A stretch of 64,000 bases of DNA from Bathynomus jamesi (lineage: Eukaryota > Arthropoda > Malacostraca > Isopoda > Cirolanidae). The stretch spans positions 581,501-645,500 of the forward strand of contig JAJOZX010000194.1 in the NCBI GenBank assembly GCA_023014485.1, written 5' to 3'. Below, one piece after another: positions 1-10,078 of this stretch (its first letter is position 1; every line of letters begins with the position of its first letter). The position numbers and the translations under genes were made by a program. The notes beneath the pieces were generated by a model that worked only from the letters and a program-made list of their open reading frames with translations, did no database searches and was not told where the DNA came from.

Positions 1-870
1 AAGTGTTGCTCCCGTAGACATTTATCGGCGAATGCAAGCTGTGTACGGCAAACAGTGTGTTGATGTGAATACCGTTTGACGTTGGGTGAGGAAGTGTAAA
101 AAAGGAGAAACAGGGCAAGAAGATTTGCGAGACAAACCGCGAAGTGGAAGGCCTGTAACGGCAACCGACGAATTTCATCGGAACTATGCTCACGAATTGA
201 TTCGTAGAAATCGTTGCATTAAACAAAATGAAATTGCCGCAATGCTCGATATCTCCAAAGAGCGAGTGGGACACATTATCAGTATTCTCGGTTGGTTACC
301 GAAAAGTCTGCGCCAGATGGCTGCCTCGCATGTTCACTGCCGAAATGAAAACTGAGACTACGCATTTGCCAAGAAAATCTGCAGCGCTTCCAAAATGGTG
401 ATGAATTTCTACACAGCATTGTGAGAGGAGACGAGACGCGGGTCCACCATTATGACTCTGAAAATAAACGGCAATCCATGGAATATCGGCACAAAAATTC
501 ACCGCAACCAAAAAAATTCAAAGCTAAAAAATCGGCTGGAAAAGTGATGATGACTGTTTTTTGGGATATCAATGGTGGTGTTCTCGAAAACTTTACGGAA
601 AGAGGAACAGCAATCAACTCCGCACGTTATATTGAAACTCTGAAGTTGAAAAAACGGATCAGGAGGGTTCGCACCCACAAAAACGCAGTCATTGTTCACC
701 ATGACAACGCACGGCCTCACACCAGTGTTCAAACGCAAGATGCCCCGATTTAGCACCATGCGATTCTCACCTCTTTCCTAAACTTAAAGAACACCTCCGT
801 GGAAATCAACGAGTCTGATGAAGTTAAGGCCGCTGTGAAATTTTGGTTTCAGTCAAAGTTCTGAGTTTTA
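1..870 (+). pseudogene. mariner transposase, broken
   Basis: Two open segments (about 86-355 and 421-753) in different frames carry a helix-turn-helix DNA-binding part (residues like DLRDKPRSGRP and an IAAMLDIS helix) and the catalytic stretch HHDNARPHTS. In-frame stops and frameshifts separate them; one stop interrupts the first helix-turn-helix near 79. The segment before the third catalytic motif is shortened: the motif DLAPCD-HLF directly follows the HHDNARPH block near 745-780, so roughly 15-20 residues have been lost. The enzyme would cut and paste the element at TA sites. It cannot be functional here. Confidence 0.85.
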
Positions 871-1110
871 CCGGGATGGATTTCAAAAACTCATTTATCG
901 TTAGCGTAAATGTATCGATGTAGAGGGTGATTTTATAGGAAAGTAAATGTATCGTTTTGAAGAATAAACTCTAAGGTACATATCTGCTTTTGTTTCGATA
1001 AAATCCTTCAACCCGTTTAAAATTTATTCGAGTGGAGGCATTAGTTTTCAGCCTACCCTCCTACAATATGTACATTTTGTAGGGGGTGACGGGACTTTTC
1101 GAACACCCTG
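1..1110 (+). mobile_element. mariner-like transposon, right part
   Basis: This is the right part of a mariner element whose left end lies outside the window. The right end reads ...TTCGAACACCCTG at 1099-1110 and is followed by TA at 1111-1112, the usual Tc1/mariner target dinucleotide. A broken transposase occupies roughly 1-870. A similar 'cagggtgttc' terminus flanks the 76-bp palindromic MITE at 3649-3724, so the two may be related. Confidence 0.8.
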
Positions 1111-1496
1111 TATATATTGTACCAATAAGGGCACTGCTGCAATGAACCATCTATACATACATATCTTTATAGATATTAAAAAATACTCATTAATACTTAC
1201 TTACTATTAATTACTTTGGATATACTTAATACTTTTTCCAATACTTTTGGGTTATTATAACTAAGGCGATTGAAATAAAAAGTTGCCTTTTAAAGGTATA
1301 AATATTGCAAGACGTCCCTCGAATGGTTTGTGCGTTCTTTCTCCCCTAATTTTACCCACTTTGACGGTAAACCTTAACCAGTCCGATGTAAATCTCCAGT
1401 CGGCTCGATGTTAGGCCCAATAAATTCCTTGTGAAGTTTACTCCAAGTATAATAATAATGAATAGTACTATAATGAATACGGTGTCTTTTGTCTTA

Positions 1497-1701
1497 TTAA
1501 TTAACGGATGAAGGAAATGATTCAATTGTTAAGTCTTCGGAAGGATCTGACGCCGGTTCTACCGAAGTTGCTGCAGAATTCTCAATCGTACTTCTGTCCA
1601 GTTCATCCGCACTCCGATGTCCCACTCGGGCATTCTTCTTAGACCCTCCTCCTCTTTTCACTTCAAGGGATTTGGTTCGAGTAGGAGCGTGACTCATTGA
1701 T
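1497..1701 (-). CDS. CCDC169: CCDC169-like terminal exon
   Basis: The acceptor is acaatttttatag. The first base completes the Arg codon from exon 2911-3066; 67 residues follow to a TAA at 1497-1499. The tail is basic then acidic and rich in Ser, Thr, Gly and Asp (KRGGGSKKNARVGHRSADEL). Such tails are poorly conserved. I do not see a strong AATAAA signal downstream on this strand within 300 bases. Confidence 0.72.
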
Positions 1702-1739
1702 CTATAAAAATTGTTGTTTTCTGTTGTTACCAAGTGATG

Positions 1740-1740
<1 letters not shown>

Positions 1741-1829
<89 letters not shown>
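1741..1829. repeat. (TA)n and (GA)n microsatellites
   Basis: A run of about 20 TA units (1743-1780) is followed, after a short spacer, by about 22 GA units (1786-1829). Confidence 0.97.
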
Positions 1830-1830
<1 letters not shown>

Positions 1831-1898
1831 TTCATGGCTAAGGCCATATTCTGTATATTAATGAATTATTATAGTTCGCCACCAGTATATATGTTATA

Positions 1899-2144
1899 GG
1901 GAATCTGTGTAACTAGGGATTTCATGTAAGGTTAAGTCGTGATATTTTCTTTAGTTTTAATGAAAATATCATGACTTAACCTAACCAATCATCAAGGGCA
2001 TACAGTTGACCTAACCGGGCAGTCAATTAACCTAACCGGGCATTAATTTTCTCGTAGGTTTAACGAAAATATGACGACCTAATCTTACATGAAATCTTTG
2101 AATATTTTAGGGATTTCATGAAATCCCAAGTTACACACATTCCC
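1899..2144. mobile_element. Fold-back MITE (GGGAAT...ATTCCC)
   Basis: The ends GGGAATCTGTGTAACT and AGTTACACACATTCCC are inverted repeats. The interior has the palindromic block with gaaaatatcatgacttaacctaacc that recurs in other fold-back elements here. A 7-bp flank TGTTATA/TGTAATA with one mismatch may be the target duplication. Confidence 0.6.
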
Positions 2145-2153
2145 TGTAATATA

Positions 2154-2774
2154 CAGAGCTGGGCAATAAATACATTGAATGTATTTAAATACTAAATACT
2201 AAATACATGGGAGAAATGTATTTAAATACTAAATACTAAATACATGGGAGAAATGTATTTAAATACTAAATACTAAATACATTTTACGAATGTATTTAGA
2301 TACTAAATACAAAATACATCAATTGTATTTAAATACATTTGTAAATACATTTTAAATTGTTATCTGCAGATATATCACTGTTTGATTCACCAGATTTGCT
2401 TGTTGAAGCCATGACACGCACACGATAAAGAAATCAACCGCTTTCGACTAAGAGTGGCACACAACTGATTGAACTGACACGTTGAAACATGAACCATGCT
2501 GTACTACACTGTCGACGCGTCGTACTGTGCTAGTACAGAACGTGTATTAAACCAGTAAAAGTATTTACATTTTTATATTTTGAGTATTTAAATACATTGT
2601 ATTTAAATACTCATTAAAGTATTTAAATACATTGTATTTAAATACTCATTAAAGTATTTAAATACTATATTTAAATACATGAAAAACAATGTATTTATAA
2701 ATACAGTTCTAAATACACAAATGTATTTAAATACGTATTTAAATACAAATGTATTTAAATACTGCCCAGCTCTG
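2154..2774. mobile_element. hAT-type MITE built of TAAATAC repeats
   Basis: The ends CAGAGCTGGGCA and TGCCCAGCTCTG are flanked by a perfect 8-bp duplication, GTAATATA (2146-2153 and 2775-2782), the hAT hallmark. Both arms consist mostly of repeated TAAATAC/GTATTTA motifs. On the minus strand the centre (about 2340-2420) has an ATG-initiated Ser-rich stretch that could be the remnant of the first transposase exon of a parent element. Confidence 0.85.
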
Positions 2775-2910
2775 GTAATATATATAATCTTTTACGTTTT
2801 GCTATATAGGCATAATCGTATATTAGCAGTTTCGTGGGACAGTAATCTATTCAATGGAGTTTTACATCTTTATTTTAAAAGTAAGAATGGTATTAAAAAA
2901 AAAAACTTAC

Positions 2911-3066
2911 CGAGTCCTCTTTTTCTTGCCCGACTCTAAAACATCGTATTCCTCCAGAGCTTTCTGGTCCAGTCTTGGAAGGGATCGAACTCCAGCCGTC
3001 TTCCTGACAGGACCTTTCCTGGGATCAAGGATTCTATGAGAAGGTCGAATACCAGATTCACCGCTG
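2911..3066 (-). CDS. CCDC169: CCDC169-like exon
   Basis: The donor is gtaagt. The acceptor is a tandem NAG site, ttcagcag, so two forms differing by one codon are possible. The first base completes the Ser codon of the previous exon and the last two bases begin an Arg codon completed by the terminal exon. It encodes the basic tail motif RKGPVRKTAGVRSLPRLDQ, close to the C-terminal KGPVxK...LPxL motif of CCDC169. Confidence 0.82.
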
Positions 3067-3648
3067 CTGAAAGCCATGAAATAAATAAGGTCTCACAACA
3101 ACTAACCACTCCATCTTCTCAGGAAAGTTTAGCCAAACTGCTAATAGAATTAATTATGGATGAGTGCTTTCTTTCTGGGTTGGGTTAGGATAGAATTGAA
3201 TAAGATAGATTACTTAGGGTAAAGTGATGTCATCTTAATTACTAAAGGAGTATTCACGATATCTAATGAGCAGCAAGTTATTTCCAAGATTAGAACGAGA
3301 AATTCACTGAGAATATTTATTATTTGATAATTTAGTCGCAAAGAACTTAGTCGCCTTGACTTCCTTTAAAGTTATCTGCAATTTAAGGTAAAACGAAGAT
3401 ATTCTGAAGAGTTATTGCGTTTTTATCATTAATTAATATTTTGTTATTAACAGAATAGGGCGCAGACTATATACGGGCCTATGTCCTCCTATTTTGTACC
3501 CTTAAGTTTAGAGACTGGAATTATATTTCCACAAAGACAGCCATGCTTAACTTCCCGCTAGGCTATGTCATTCAGATATATTTGTTGAGTGCTCTTTTTA
3601 GCGTCTCTCTCATTTGCGTGAAGAATCTTTTAAGTTTCAACGACAGTA
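3067..3648. other. Intron, no feature seen
   Basis: AT-rich intronic sequence. I see no conserved coding potential; the open frames near 3543 lack support. Confidence 0.5.
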
Positions 3649-3724
3649 CAGGGTGTTCACAAATGAAGCGTACAAATTTAGCTTGTTTCAAATGGAATTG
3701 TATGATTCTTTTGTGGACACCCTG
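3649..3724. mobile_element. Very short mariner-like MITE
   Basis: The sequence CAGGGTGTTCACAAA ... TTTTGTGGACACCCTG is flanked by TA on both sides (3647-3648, 3725-3726). At 76 bp it is almost only the two inverted repeats. Confidence 0.65.
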
Positions 3725-4279
3725 TATTAGCCTATTTAAATACGCAGTCTGTCGTATAAACTTGTCAAGCAGAAACCCTTGTAGAAAGCTGCAAACTATT
3801 TCGTTTAAATTTTAGACTAAAATTTAATTTTCAAAGTTAATATAAATAAATAAATAAATAAATATAAATTTATTAATACACTTAAGAGTATATACATTTT
3901 TCTTAAGCTACATAATCATTTAAGCATTTTTTTTACCTTAAGCTACGCACTAAAAAGATATGCAAAGTACTCAAGTGGTTAAATGTGTATGGAGTAACCA
4001 CAATTCTAAAGATATACGAGTACAAAGGAATACGAAGGACACCAAATGGCAACAGACCGGCTGGTCCCTACGAGGCTGTCTGTTTAATGAAGAAGGTTAA
4101 AAGATGTAAGAAACTTTAAAGACGAGTGAAAGTTTTAAAGCAAAGCAAAGCAAAGAAAGGAGGTTGAAAGAAAGGAAGGAAATTTAGAGATAAAGTGAAA
4201 ATTTTAAAGCAAAAAGGAGGAAGAAATTCGAGTGAAAATTCTACAATACTTTAATTAATGCGCTAACAAATGCTTCAAA
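3725..4279. repeat. Intron with short A-rich tandem repeats
   Basis: Contains (AAAT)n near 3841-3870 and an AAAGC/AAGG-rich stretch near 4133-4215. No gene seen. Confidence 0.5.
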
Positions 4280-6420
4280 CTTGGGTTTAAAGAAAGATAA
4301 GCATCTAGTCCCTTTTTAAAGGACTCGATCGAATTACTTTGAAACTACGCTGGCTGGCAAACCATTCCACAAATTAACTGTACGATTGAAGAAAAAATTT
4401 TTAGATTCATTAACATTAAAATGTTTACCCACTAGTTTGAGACCATTACCGCGAGTTCTATCGGTATTTCTGAAGGTGAACTATGCGGCGGCGTTGACAT
4501 TATCAAAACCTTTAATCATTTTAAACACCTGGATTAAATCTTCCCGAATACGTCTTTTTACGAGTGAGAATAAATTTAACATTTCTAAATGGGCAATGTA
4601 TGATTTGTTTCTAGGTCAAGGAATCATCTCTGTAGCCCGTCGTTGTACTCTCTCCATTCTGTCTATGTCTTGCCGTAAATATGGAGACCAAAACTGAACG
4701 TAATATTCCAGGTGGGGGCGTACTAAGGAATTACATAATGTTAGCATTGTTTTTATGGATTTAATTCAATGACCTACCAATAAATCCTAAAATTCTATTT
4801 CTTTTCAAACCGCTTCGATACATTGCTTACTCGGTTTAGAGTGTCGGCGACAATAATACCTAAATCTTTCACTTCCGTTACACTTGTCAGTGTCTCGTCG
4901 CGCATAAAATACTTTGTATTAACATTGTTTGTACCGTAATGCAAATTTTTACATTTATCTATCTATGAAATTTAATTTGCCAAATTTCTGCCCATTCGAG
5001 TAACTTATTAATATTTTCTCGAACCTGCAAACGTTCGTCCCCCTAGCTTAGTATCATCCGCAAATTTTGAAATTATACTCTTAATTCTATATCGATGTCA
5101 TTGATATAAATAATAACAAGAACTGGTCCGAGAACTGATCCCTGAGGCACACCGCTAGTTACACCTCCAGTTAGACGCTTTGCCATTAATGACCACTCTT
5201 TGTTTACGTCTACTAAGCCAATTTTCAATCCATTTGATAATATTACTATCAATTTCGTGAGAATGAAGTTTAGCTAATAATCTTCACGGGGAACTTTGTG
5301 AGATACCTTTTGAAAATCGAAATATATAATATCTACTGCTTTACTCTCGTCATATGTATATATATTTACAATATCATTAAAGAAATCGAGCAAATTAGTA
5401 AGACAAGAACGATTACGTCGAAAGCCGTGCTGAGAATATTTAATTAAATTATTTATTTCTAAGTGATTAACTAATTTGTCCCGAACTATCGTCTCCACAG
5501 GCTTACCAACAACTGAAGTCAGACTGATGGAACGATAATTTCCCGGAAGCAATATATCCCTTTTTTAAATATTGGCGTAATGTTTGCAAGTTTCCATTCG
5601 AACGGAACTTCTTCAGACTGTAAAGATTTTTTATTATTATTATTAAATATATATGTCAGAGGAGAAACTATTGCGCAGTTCATTTCTTCAGGCATCTTAG
5701 GATAGAGCTTATCTGGACCTAGAGTTTTATTAGGATTAATTTTACCAATGGCTGAGTGTACTTCACTTTCATTAATGGTAAAATCGTGAAGCTTTAAATG
5801 ATCATCATTGAGCAATGATTACAAGAACGGAATATTGTTCATATTTTCGTTAGTAAACACGGAAGAGAAGAACTTATTTAACACTTCCGTCATTTGTAAG
5901 TCATCATAAATTTGTTCGTTTGTTTTCGTCTATGAATGGACCAATAGTCCGGTGAAGCTCCTTTTGGTACTTACGTATTAACGGGGGCCACCACATATTG
6001 ATGATTGGTTAGGTTAAGTTGTAATATTTTCGTTAGTTGAAAATTTCTAATACATCATATTTTTAAAAATATTTTAGAAATTTTCAACTAACGAAAATAT
6101 TACAACTTAACCTAACCAATCATCAATATGTGGTGGCCCCCCCTTAATACGTAAGTACCCTACTTTTTTATTCCTAACATAATTATGGAATTCCTTCGGA
6201 TTCGATTTAATTTGGTTCACTATATACTGAATAGCTCAGAGTGGCGCTTACTTTTTCTCATAAGTGTTTTGTTTCACTTTCTCAATAACTTGTATGCGTT
6301 TTCATTGGACAAATTATTATTTTTTCTTAATTTGAAATAAGTGTTCCTTTTTAACTTTAAGCTACTTTTAATTTCAGCATTCTACGTCATCTGTTCGTCA
6401 CAATCATGGTTGCCTTTGAT
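4280..6420 (-). mobile_element. CR1/L2-like non-LTR retrotransposon, 5'-truncated
   Basis: The minus-strand translation gives a reverse transcriptase with many frameshifts and stops. Recognisable parts, in order, are: a region before the palm (to 6420); INPNKTLGPDKLYPKM and WKLANITPIFKKG (5519-5815); NYRSISLTSVVGK...SQHGFRRNRSCLTN and VDIIYFDFQKVSHKVP (5274-5552); a region like SGVPQGSVLGP and FADDTK around 5040-5170; and a C-terminal part with ERVQRRAT and NLWNGLP (about 4340-4700). The enzyme would copy its own RNA at nicked target DNA. A fold-back MITE is inserted at 5966-6159. Confidence 0.8.
5966..6159. mobile_element. Fold-back MITE inserted in the CR1-like element
   Basis: A near-perfect palindrome with arms of about 85 bp (GGTACTTACG...CGTAAGTACC). 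It is flanked by an 8-bp duplication, CTCCTTTT/CTACTTTT, with one mismatch (5958-5965, 6160-6167). The inner arm contains the shared block gaaaatattacaacttaacctaaccaatc. Confidence 0.8.
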
Positions 6421-6640
6421 TATTTTGAGAGAGCATCAAAACCCGCAACCAAAGAGAATGCAAATCACCTGATTTATGATTACTTTTCTTTACAAAGAAG
6501 CAAAATCTGGGCCTACCTCACTTATCTTTCTTAGCCTGATGACTAAGTTTTACTTAGGGCCTAGCTTTCGTTTCTGAAAAACTGTTAAATTTGTACCTAT
6601 TTAATTAAAATTCAGTGTAGGCAGAATCAAGACTAATTAT

Positions 6641-6891
6641 GGATCTTTTCCGTTTGACTGCCGCCATTGAAACATAAGAGGTGAGTGCCCCCAGCTTTCT
6701 TTACTTAGCCTTATAAGGCTAACTAACGAAAATATCACGACCTAACCTAACCAATCGTTAGGTCAACTGTACGACCTTGACGATTGGTTAGGTTAGGTCG
6801 TGATATTTTTGTTAGTTAGCCTTATAAAGCTAACTAAAGAAGGCTGGAGTTTAATTATGTTTCAATGGCGACAGTCAAACGGAAAAGATCC
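6641..6891. mobile_element. Fold-back MITE (GGATCTTTTCCG ends)
   Basis: The arms are inverted over about 115 bp, including CCGTTTGACTG...TTGAAACATAA and GTTAGTTAGCCTTATAA. A perfect 8-bp duplication, CTAATTAT, flanks it (6633-6640, 6892-6899). Confidence 0.85.
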
Positions 6892-6915
6892 CTAATTATA
6901 GACTATGGATATTAG

Positions 6916-7345
6916 CAGGGCCGGATTAAGCATTCAGGAGGCCCTCGGCTGAGAATTTCAATGGGTCCCACATGTTTCAATGTTTTCAAACCACATTTTA
7001 TGAATAAAACTCAGTAGAGTAATGTAATACACCAAATTTATATTTTTAAATCACACAATTAATTGACCAAATCAGACACTACAAATCAAATGTTTACTTC
7101 ATAAATTCATAACTAAAACTCGGTAATGTAATAGATCAAATTTCTATTTTCAGTTAATTTACTTCTGGCTTTTCCAAAAAATTTAATAAAATAATAATTT
7201 AATAGTAAATAATAATGAACATTAATGAGGATAATTTCTACTATTCCGTAACTGGTGAGTGATGCTGGGGGGGCCCCTCTGAACCTCGGGGCCCATGGAC
7301 TCCAGCCCAGTTTCCCATCGTTTATACGATACTGGATATTAGGTT
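6916..7345. mobile_element. Possible hAT remnant
   Basis: CAGGGCCGGATTAAGC at 6916 looks like a hAT-type terminus, and its complement (TTAATCCGGCCCTG) occurs at 27379-27392. The partner end is not clear; GGGGCCC-rich sequence near 7265-7310 may be sub-terminal. There is no coding evidence. Confidence 0.4.
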
Positions 7346-7969
7346 GTCATGTACACTGTACAGTATATATGCATCAGAATTATTCGCCAGTAACCAGACA
7401 TGTAATACGCAAACAGAGGGTTGCGCGCAAACGTGGATTTGTTTGGTAATCTGGATTTCACAAGATAAATTTAGTTTTTTAAAAACAAAAACTGAATGTC
7501 ATTTATTGCCTAGTAAAATTTAGGCCTAAGTTACATAACCTACTTCTAAGACCCTAGTTATGAAGCCTTGCCAAGATTTAGGACTATTTTCATAACTTCA
7601 TTTAAGATAGAGCCAAATTATTCTAATTTGGCAATTGTGAGGTTAAAAGGAAAGGAAAATCAGTCACGAGGCCTTAGGGCAGACTAATTGAGTTATATTG
7701 CTGTTTTTTGTTTACAAACAGAAAGTGATAACATTTTTACGCAACTAGAAAGTGAACATCCTTTCCAGAATTATCGCTTTAACACCCCAGTCATGACTAG
7801 TTTGATACGGTATCATTGACGAGTAGATGACGTTTGATCACGATCAAAGGAATCGTGATTAGGGTATCATTGGCGAAGAGATGACAGCGCTAATATATAG
7901 GATTACGTTGTGACCAGTGTCGTAACTACTTAATAGCAAAGGTAAGACATTGGGTCTAAAGAGTAGTTA
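7346..7969. other. Intron, no feature seen
   Basis: AT-rich intron up to the Polinton target site. No reliable gene or repeat recognised. Confidence 0.5.
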
Positions 7970-7975
7970 GATGGG
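7970..7975. repeat. Target-site duplication, left (copy 1)
   Basis: GATGGG, identical to 21348-21353. Confidence 0.95.
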
Positions 7976-8273
7976 AGTAGTATAGCCGCAAAAGGGGAGA
8001 GTGCAAGAATGTTGCAAGTGATTACGTAATGTTGCAAAGGGGGTGGGGGTGTTGCAAAAAAAGAAAAAAAAAAAAATTCCCCCAAAGGGGGGGTGCTGCA
8101 GGTGCAACAAGGAAAACTTGGAGGCGGAGTTCTCCCCCAAGCTATTCCCCCCAAAGGGCCAGAAAGGAGAGAAAGGAGGAGAGGTGTTCACCTGGCAGGA
8201 GCCAAGTGCATATTAAGACTTCAGCCGAGTAGGCGTTGTTTTATAGGCTCCTAATCAGCCAGTTGGCTTAGAA
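7976..8273 (+). repeat. Polinton copy 1, left terminal inverted repeat (outer part)
   Basis: Inverted match to about 21006-21347. It includes the 'gttgcaaag...ggggtgttgcaaaa' short repeats, a stretch ending in TTTATAGGCTCC (a TATA-like box on the complement), and 'aatcagccagttggctta'. Unlike the right repeat it lacks the block with two hairpins found at 20770-21000. Confidence 0.9.
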
Positions 8274-8691
8274 GGAATAAATGGCTTGAGTTGCCAGATA
8301 GCGCCATGTATTCATTTAATTCTAATCGAAGACTGAGTTGCCAGATACCACTTTTTAGCGATACCATTGTATACATTATTATAGACTACTAATCAGCCAG
8401 TTGGCTTAGAAGGCGTAAATGGCTTGAGTTGCCAGATAGCGCCATGTATTCATTTAATTCTAATCGAAGACTGAGTTGCCAGATACCACTTTCTAGCGAT
8501 ACCATTGTATACATTATTATAGACTCCTAATCAGCCAGTTGGCTTAGAAGCCGTAAATGTTGCCAGATACCACTTTTTAGCGATACCATTGTATACACTA
8601 TTATAGACTCCTAATCAGCCAGTTGGCTTAGAAGGCGTAAATGACTTGAGTTGCCAAATACCACTTTTTAGCGATACCATTGTATACATTA
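8248..8691. repeat. Tandem repeats inside the left TIR
   Basis: Units start at 8248, 8386, 8524 and 8608: two of 138 bp then two shortened to 84 bp. Each begins ctNctaatcagccagttggcttagaag and ends ccattgtatacattattataga. The 84-bp units lack the 'gatagcgccatgtattc' middle section. Confidence 0.9.
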
Positions 8692-8789
8692 TTATATTTC
8701 TTAAAAGTTGGCTTAGAATACCGGTAGTAGGTTTAGAAGGCGTAACATGATATAATTAAGTAAAACAACATTGCATCATTCTGTTTATT

Positions 8790-9075
8790 ATAAATATATA
8801 GAAAATAAATATACATTTCAATTGAGGAATATGCATATAATCATAACAGTACAGGAAATATATACACACAATTATGGATATACATAAAATAAATATACAT
8901 TTCAAATAGAAATAAATATACATTTCAATAATAATAGAAATATGCATATAATCATAAAAGTACAGGGGAAATATCACGCAAAATATATAAATACAATTCA
9001 ATAATAATAGAAATATGCATATAATCATAACAGTACAGGAGAAATATCAAGCAAAATATATAAATACATTTCACT
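8790..9075. repeat. AT-rich tandem repeat, copy 1 left arm
   Basis: Three or so imperfect units of ~85 bp containing 'aataatagaaatatgcatataatcataacagtacagg'. They lie downstream of the minus-strand genes, where a 3' untranslated region would be. Confidence 0.8.
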
Positions 9076-9082
9076 TTTTTTT

Positions 9083-9415
9083 TTAAATACTAAACTCGGT
9101 CTTAATCGAGTTTACAATTACATCATTATTGCTCTGCATTACGCAGTATATGCGGCTTAATAATATTTCACCACTTAAAGTATAGGGAAACCTGTATTCG
9201 ATATGAAGGGCTTTCATATCGTTCAGTACTATTTTTGTTCCCACTTTACAACCGGTTGGTAAGTCATCTTTAAATACGTCTAGAATACAATCAAAAGCAC
9301 GCACAAAGAGTTCATTGTTAGCTACATTATTAAACACAAATTTATAAGCACGCTTTTCCAATCGAGGGTTTATTTCTACCGACTCGAGCTTTTCAATCGT
9401 GAACTCACTCAACAT
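9083..9415 (-). CDS. Polinton ORF of unknown function (110 aa)
   Basis: An open frame from ATG at 9415 to a stop at 9083. It overlaps the end of the preceding ORF by 11 bases in another frame, so it is either a separate gene read by re-initiation or the other half of a single frameshifted gene. The product is soluble and acidic-mixed with alternating hydrophobics (YKFVFNNVANNELFVRAFDCIL). I see no catalytic motif and do not recognise it. It has no counterpart in copy 2. Confidence 0.6.
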   Translation of the reverse strand: MLSEFTIEKLESVEINPRLEKRAYKFVFNNVANNELFVRAFDCILDVFKDDLPTGCKVGTKIVLNDMKALHIEYRFPYTLSGEILLSRIYCVMQSNNDVIVNSIKTEFSI

Positions 9416-10078
9416 AGCGGCAATTGAAATAATCTTCTAAATCGTTACGACAACTGCGCGTTATATAAAGAAATAGTTCTTCAGGGTGAACGGTGTAGGT
9501 GAGCTCAGCCTTGTACCGATCAATTGCTTTGTACCAAAGTTCATGGTATTTCAAAGAGTCTAAACTTTTTAAATAAACATCCAGCACTAGACCATTCTCA
9601 CCAGCCCTACACTCGGTAAACCCATCGAGCAGAGCGGTGTAGGCGTATTCAAGTACTGTATCAAAATAAAGCATGTCCGTAACACGCGCGTCTAATATAG
9701 GTTTCAGCTTGAGGAATCCGACGATTTCAAACATTCTGTCGAGGATGAAACGGTTTCGCGTAGGAACAAGAGCGTTATTATCAGAAGCATTCTTCCACAT
9801 CAGCCGTATATCAATGCACGGCCGATCGTTATTTATACACAACGTACATACAACGGCGTATGAGGGTGCGTCACTAATCTGCTCTCTTCTTGTACCTACG
9901 TTAGCAGGTATTTTATAACGATCTTCACTCCACTTCTCAACTATCACGAAGATTCTATTCATCAACTCGACACTTAAATAAACCCGTTTGTTTGTTTGTC
10001 TACATTCCGTTTCCAGTACATAGCTAATGGTACCGGAATTACGCCTGAACACGCGCAACGATTTCGTCACGGACTCGC
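9405..10078 (-). CDS. Polinton ORF with possible PC4-like region, 5'-truncated
   Basis: About 225 codons are open, but there is no ATG at the upstream end. The frame enters from polymerase sequence at the junction CGCGAGT near 10072-10078, where copies 1 and 2 diverge. So the true start was lost in the deletion that removed most of the polymerase. Two segments, around YVLETECRQTNKRVYLSVELMNRI and TLCINNDRPCIDIRLMWKN...LVPTRNRFIL, have the pattern of a PC4-type single-strand DNA-binding fold (a short strand, then D-x-R, then L-x-PT-x-x-x-x-x-L). That assignment is inferred from pattern only. A role in replication or late transcription would fit its place beside the polymerase. It is absent from copy 2. 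Confidence 0.55.

Noticed and set aside
1899..2782. One single large element
   Set aside because: The inverted ends at 1899/2144 and the hAT ends with their own 8-bp duplication at 2154/2774 define two separate neighbours.
8248..8691. CRISPR-like spaced repeats
   Set aside because: Units are 84-138 bp contiguous tandem copies without unique spacers, in a eukaryotic transposon TIR.
8756..9028. Open frame of 90 codons on the minus strand
   Set aside because: It is a translation of the AT-rich tandem repeat; low-complexity I/F/Y peptide.
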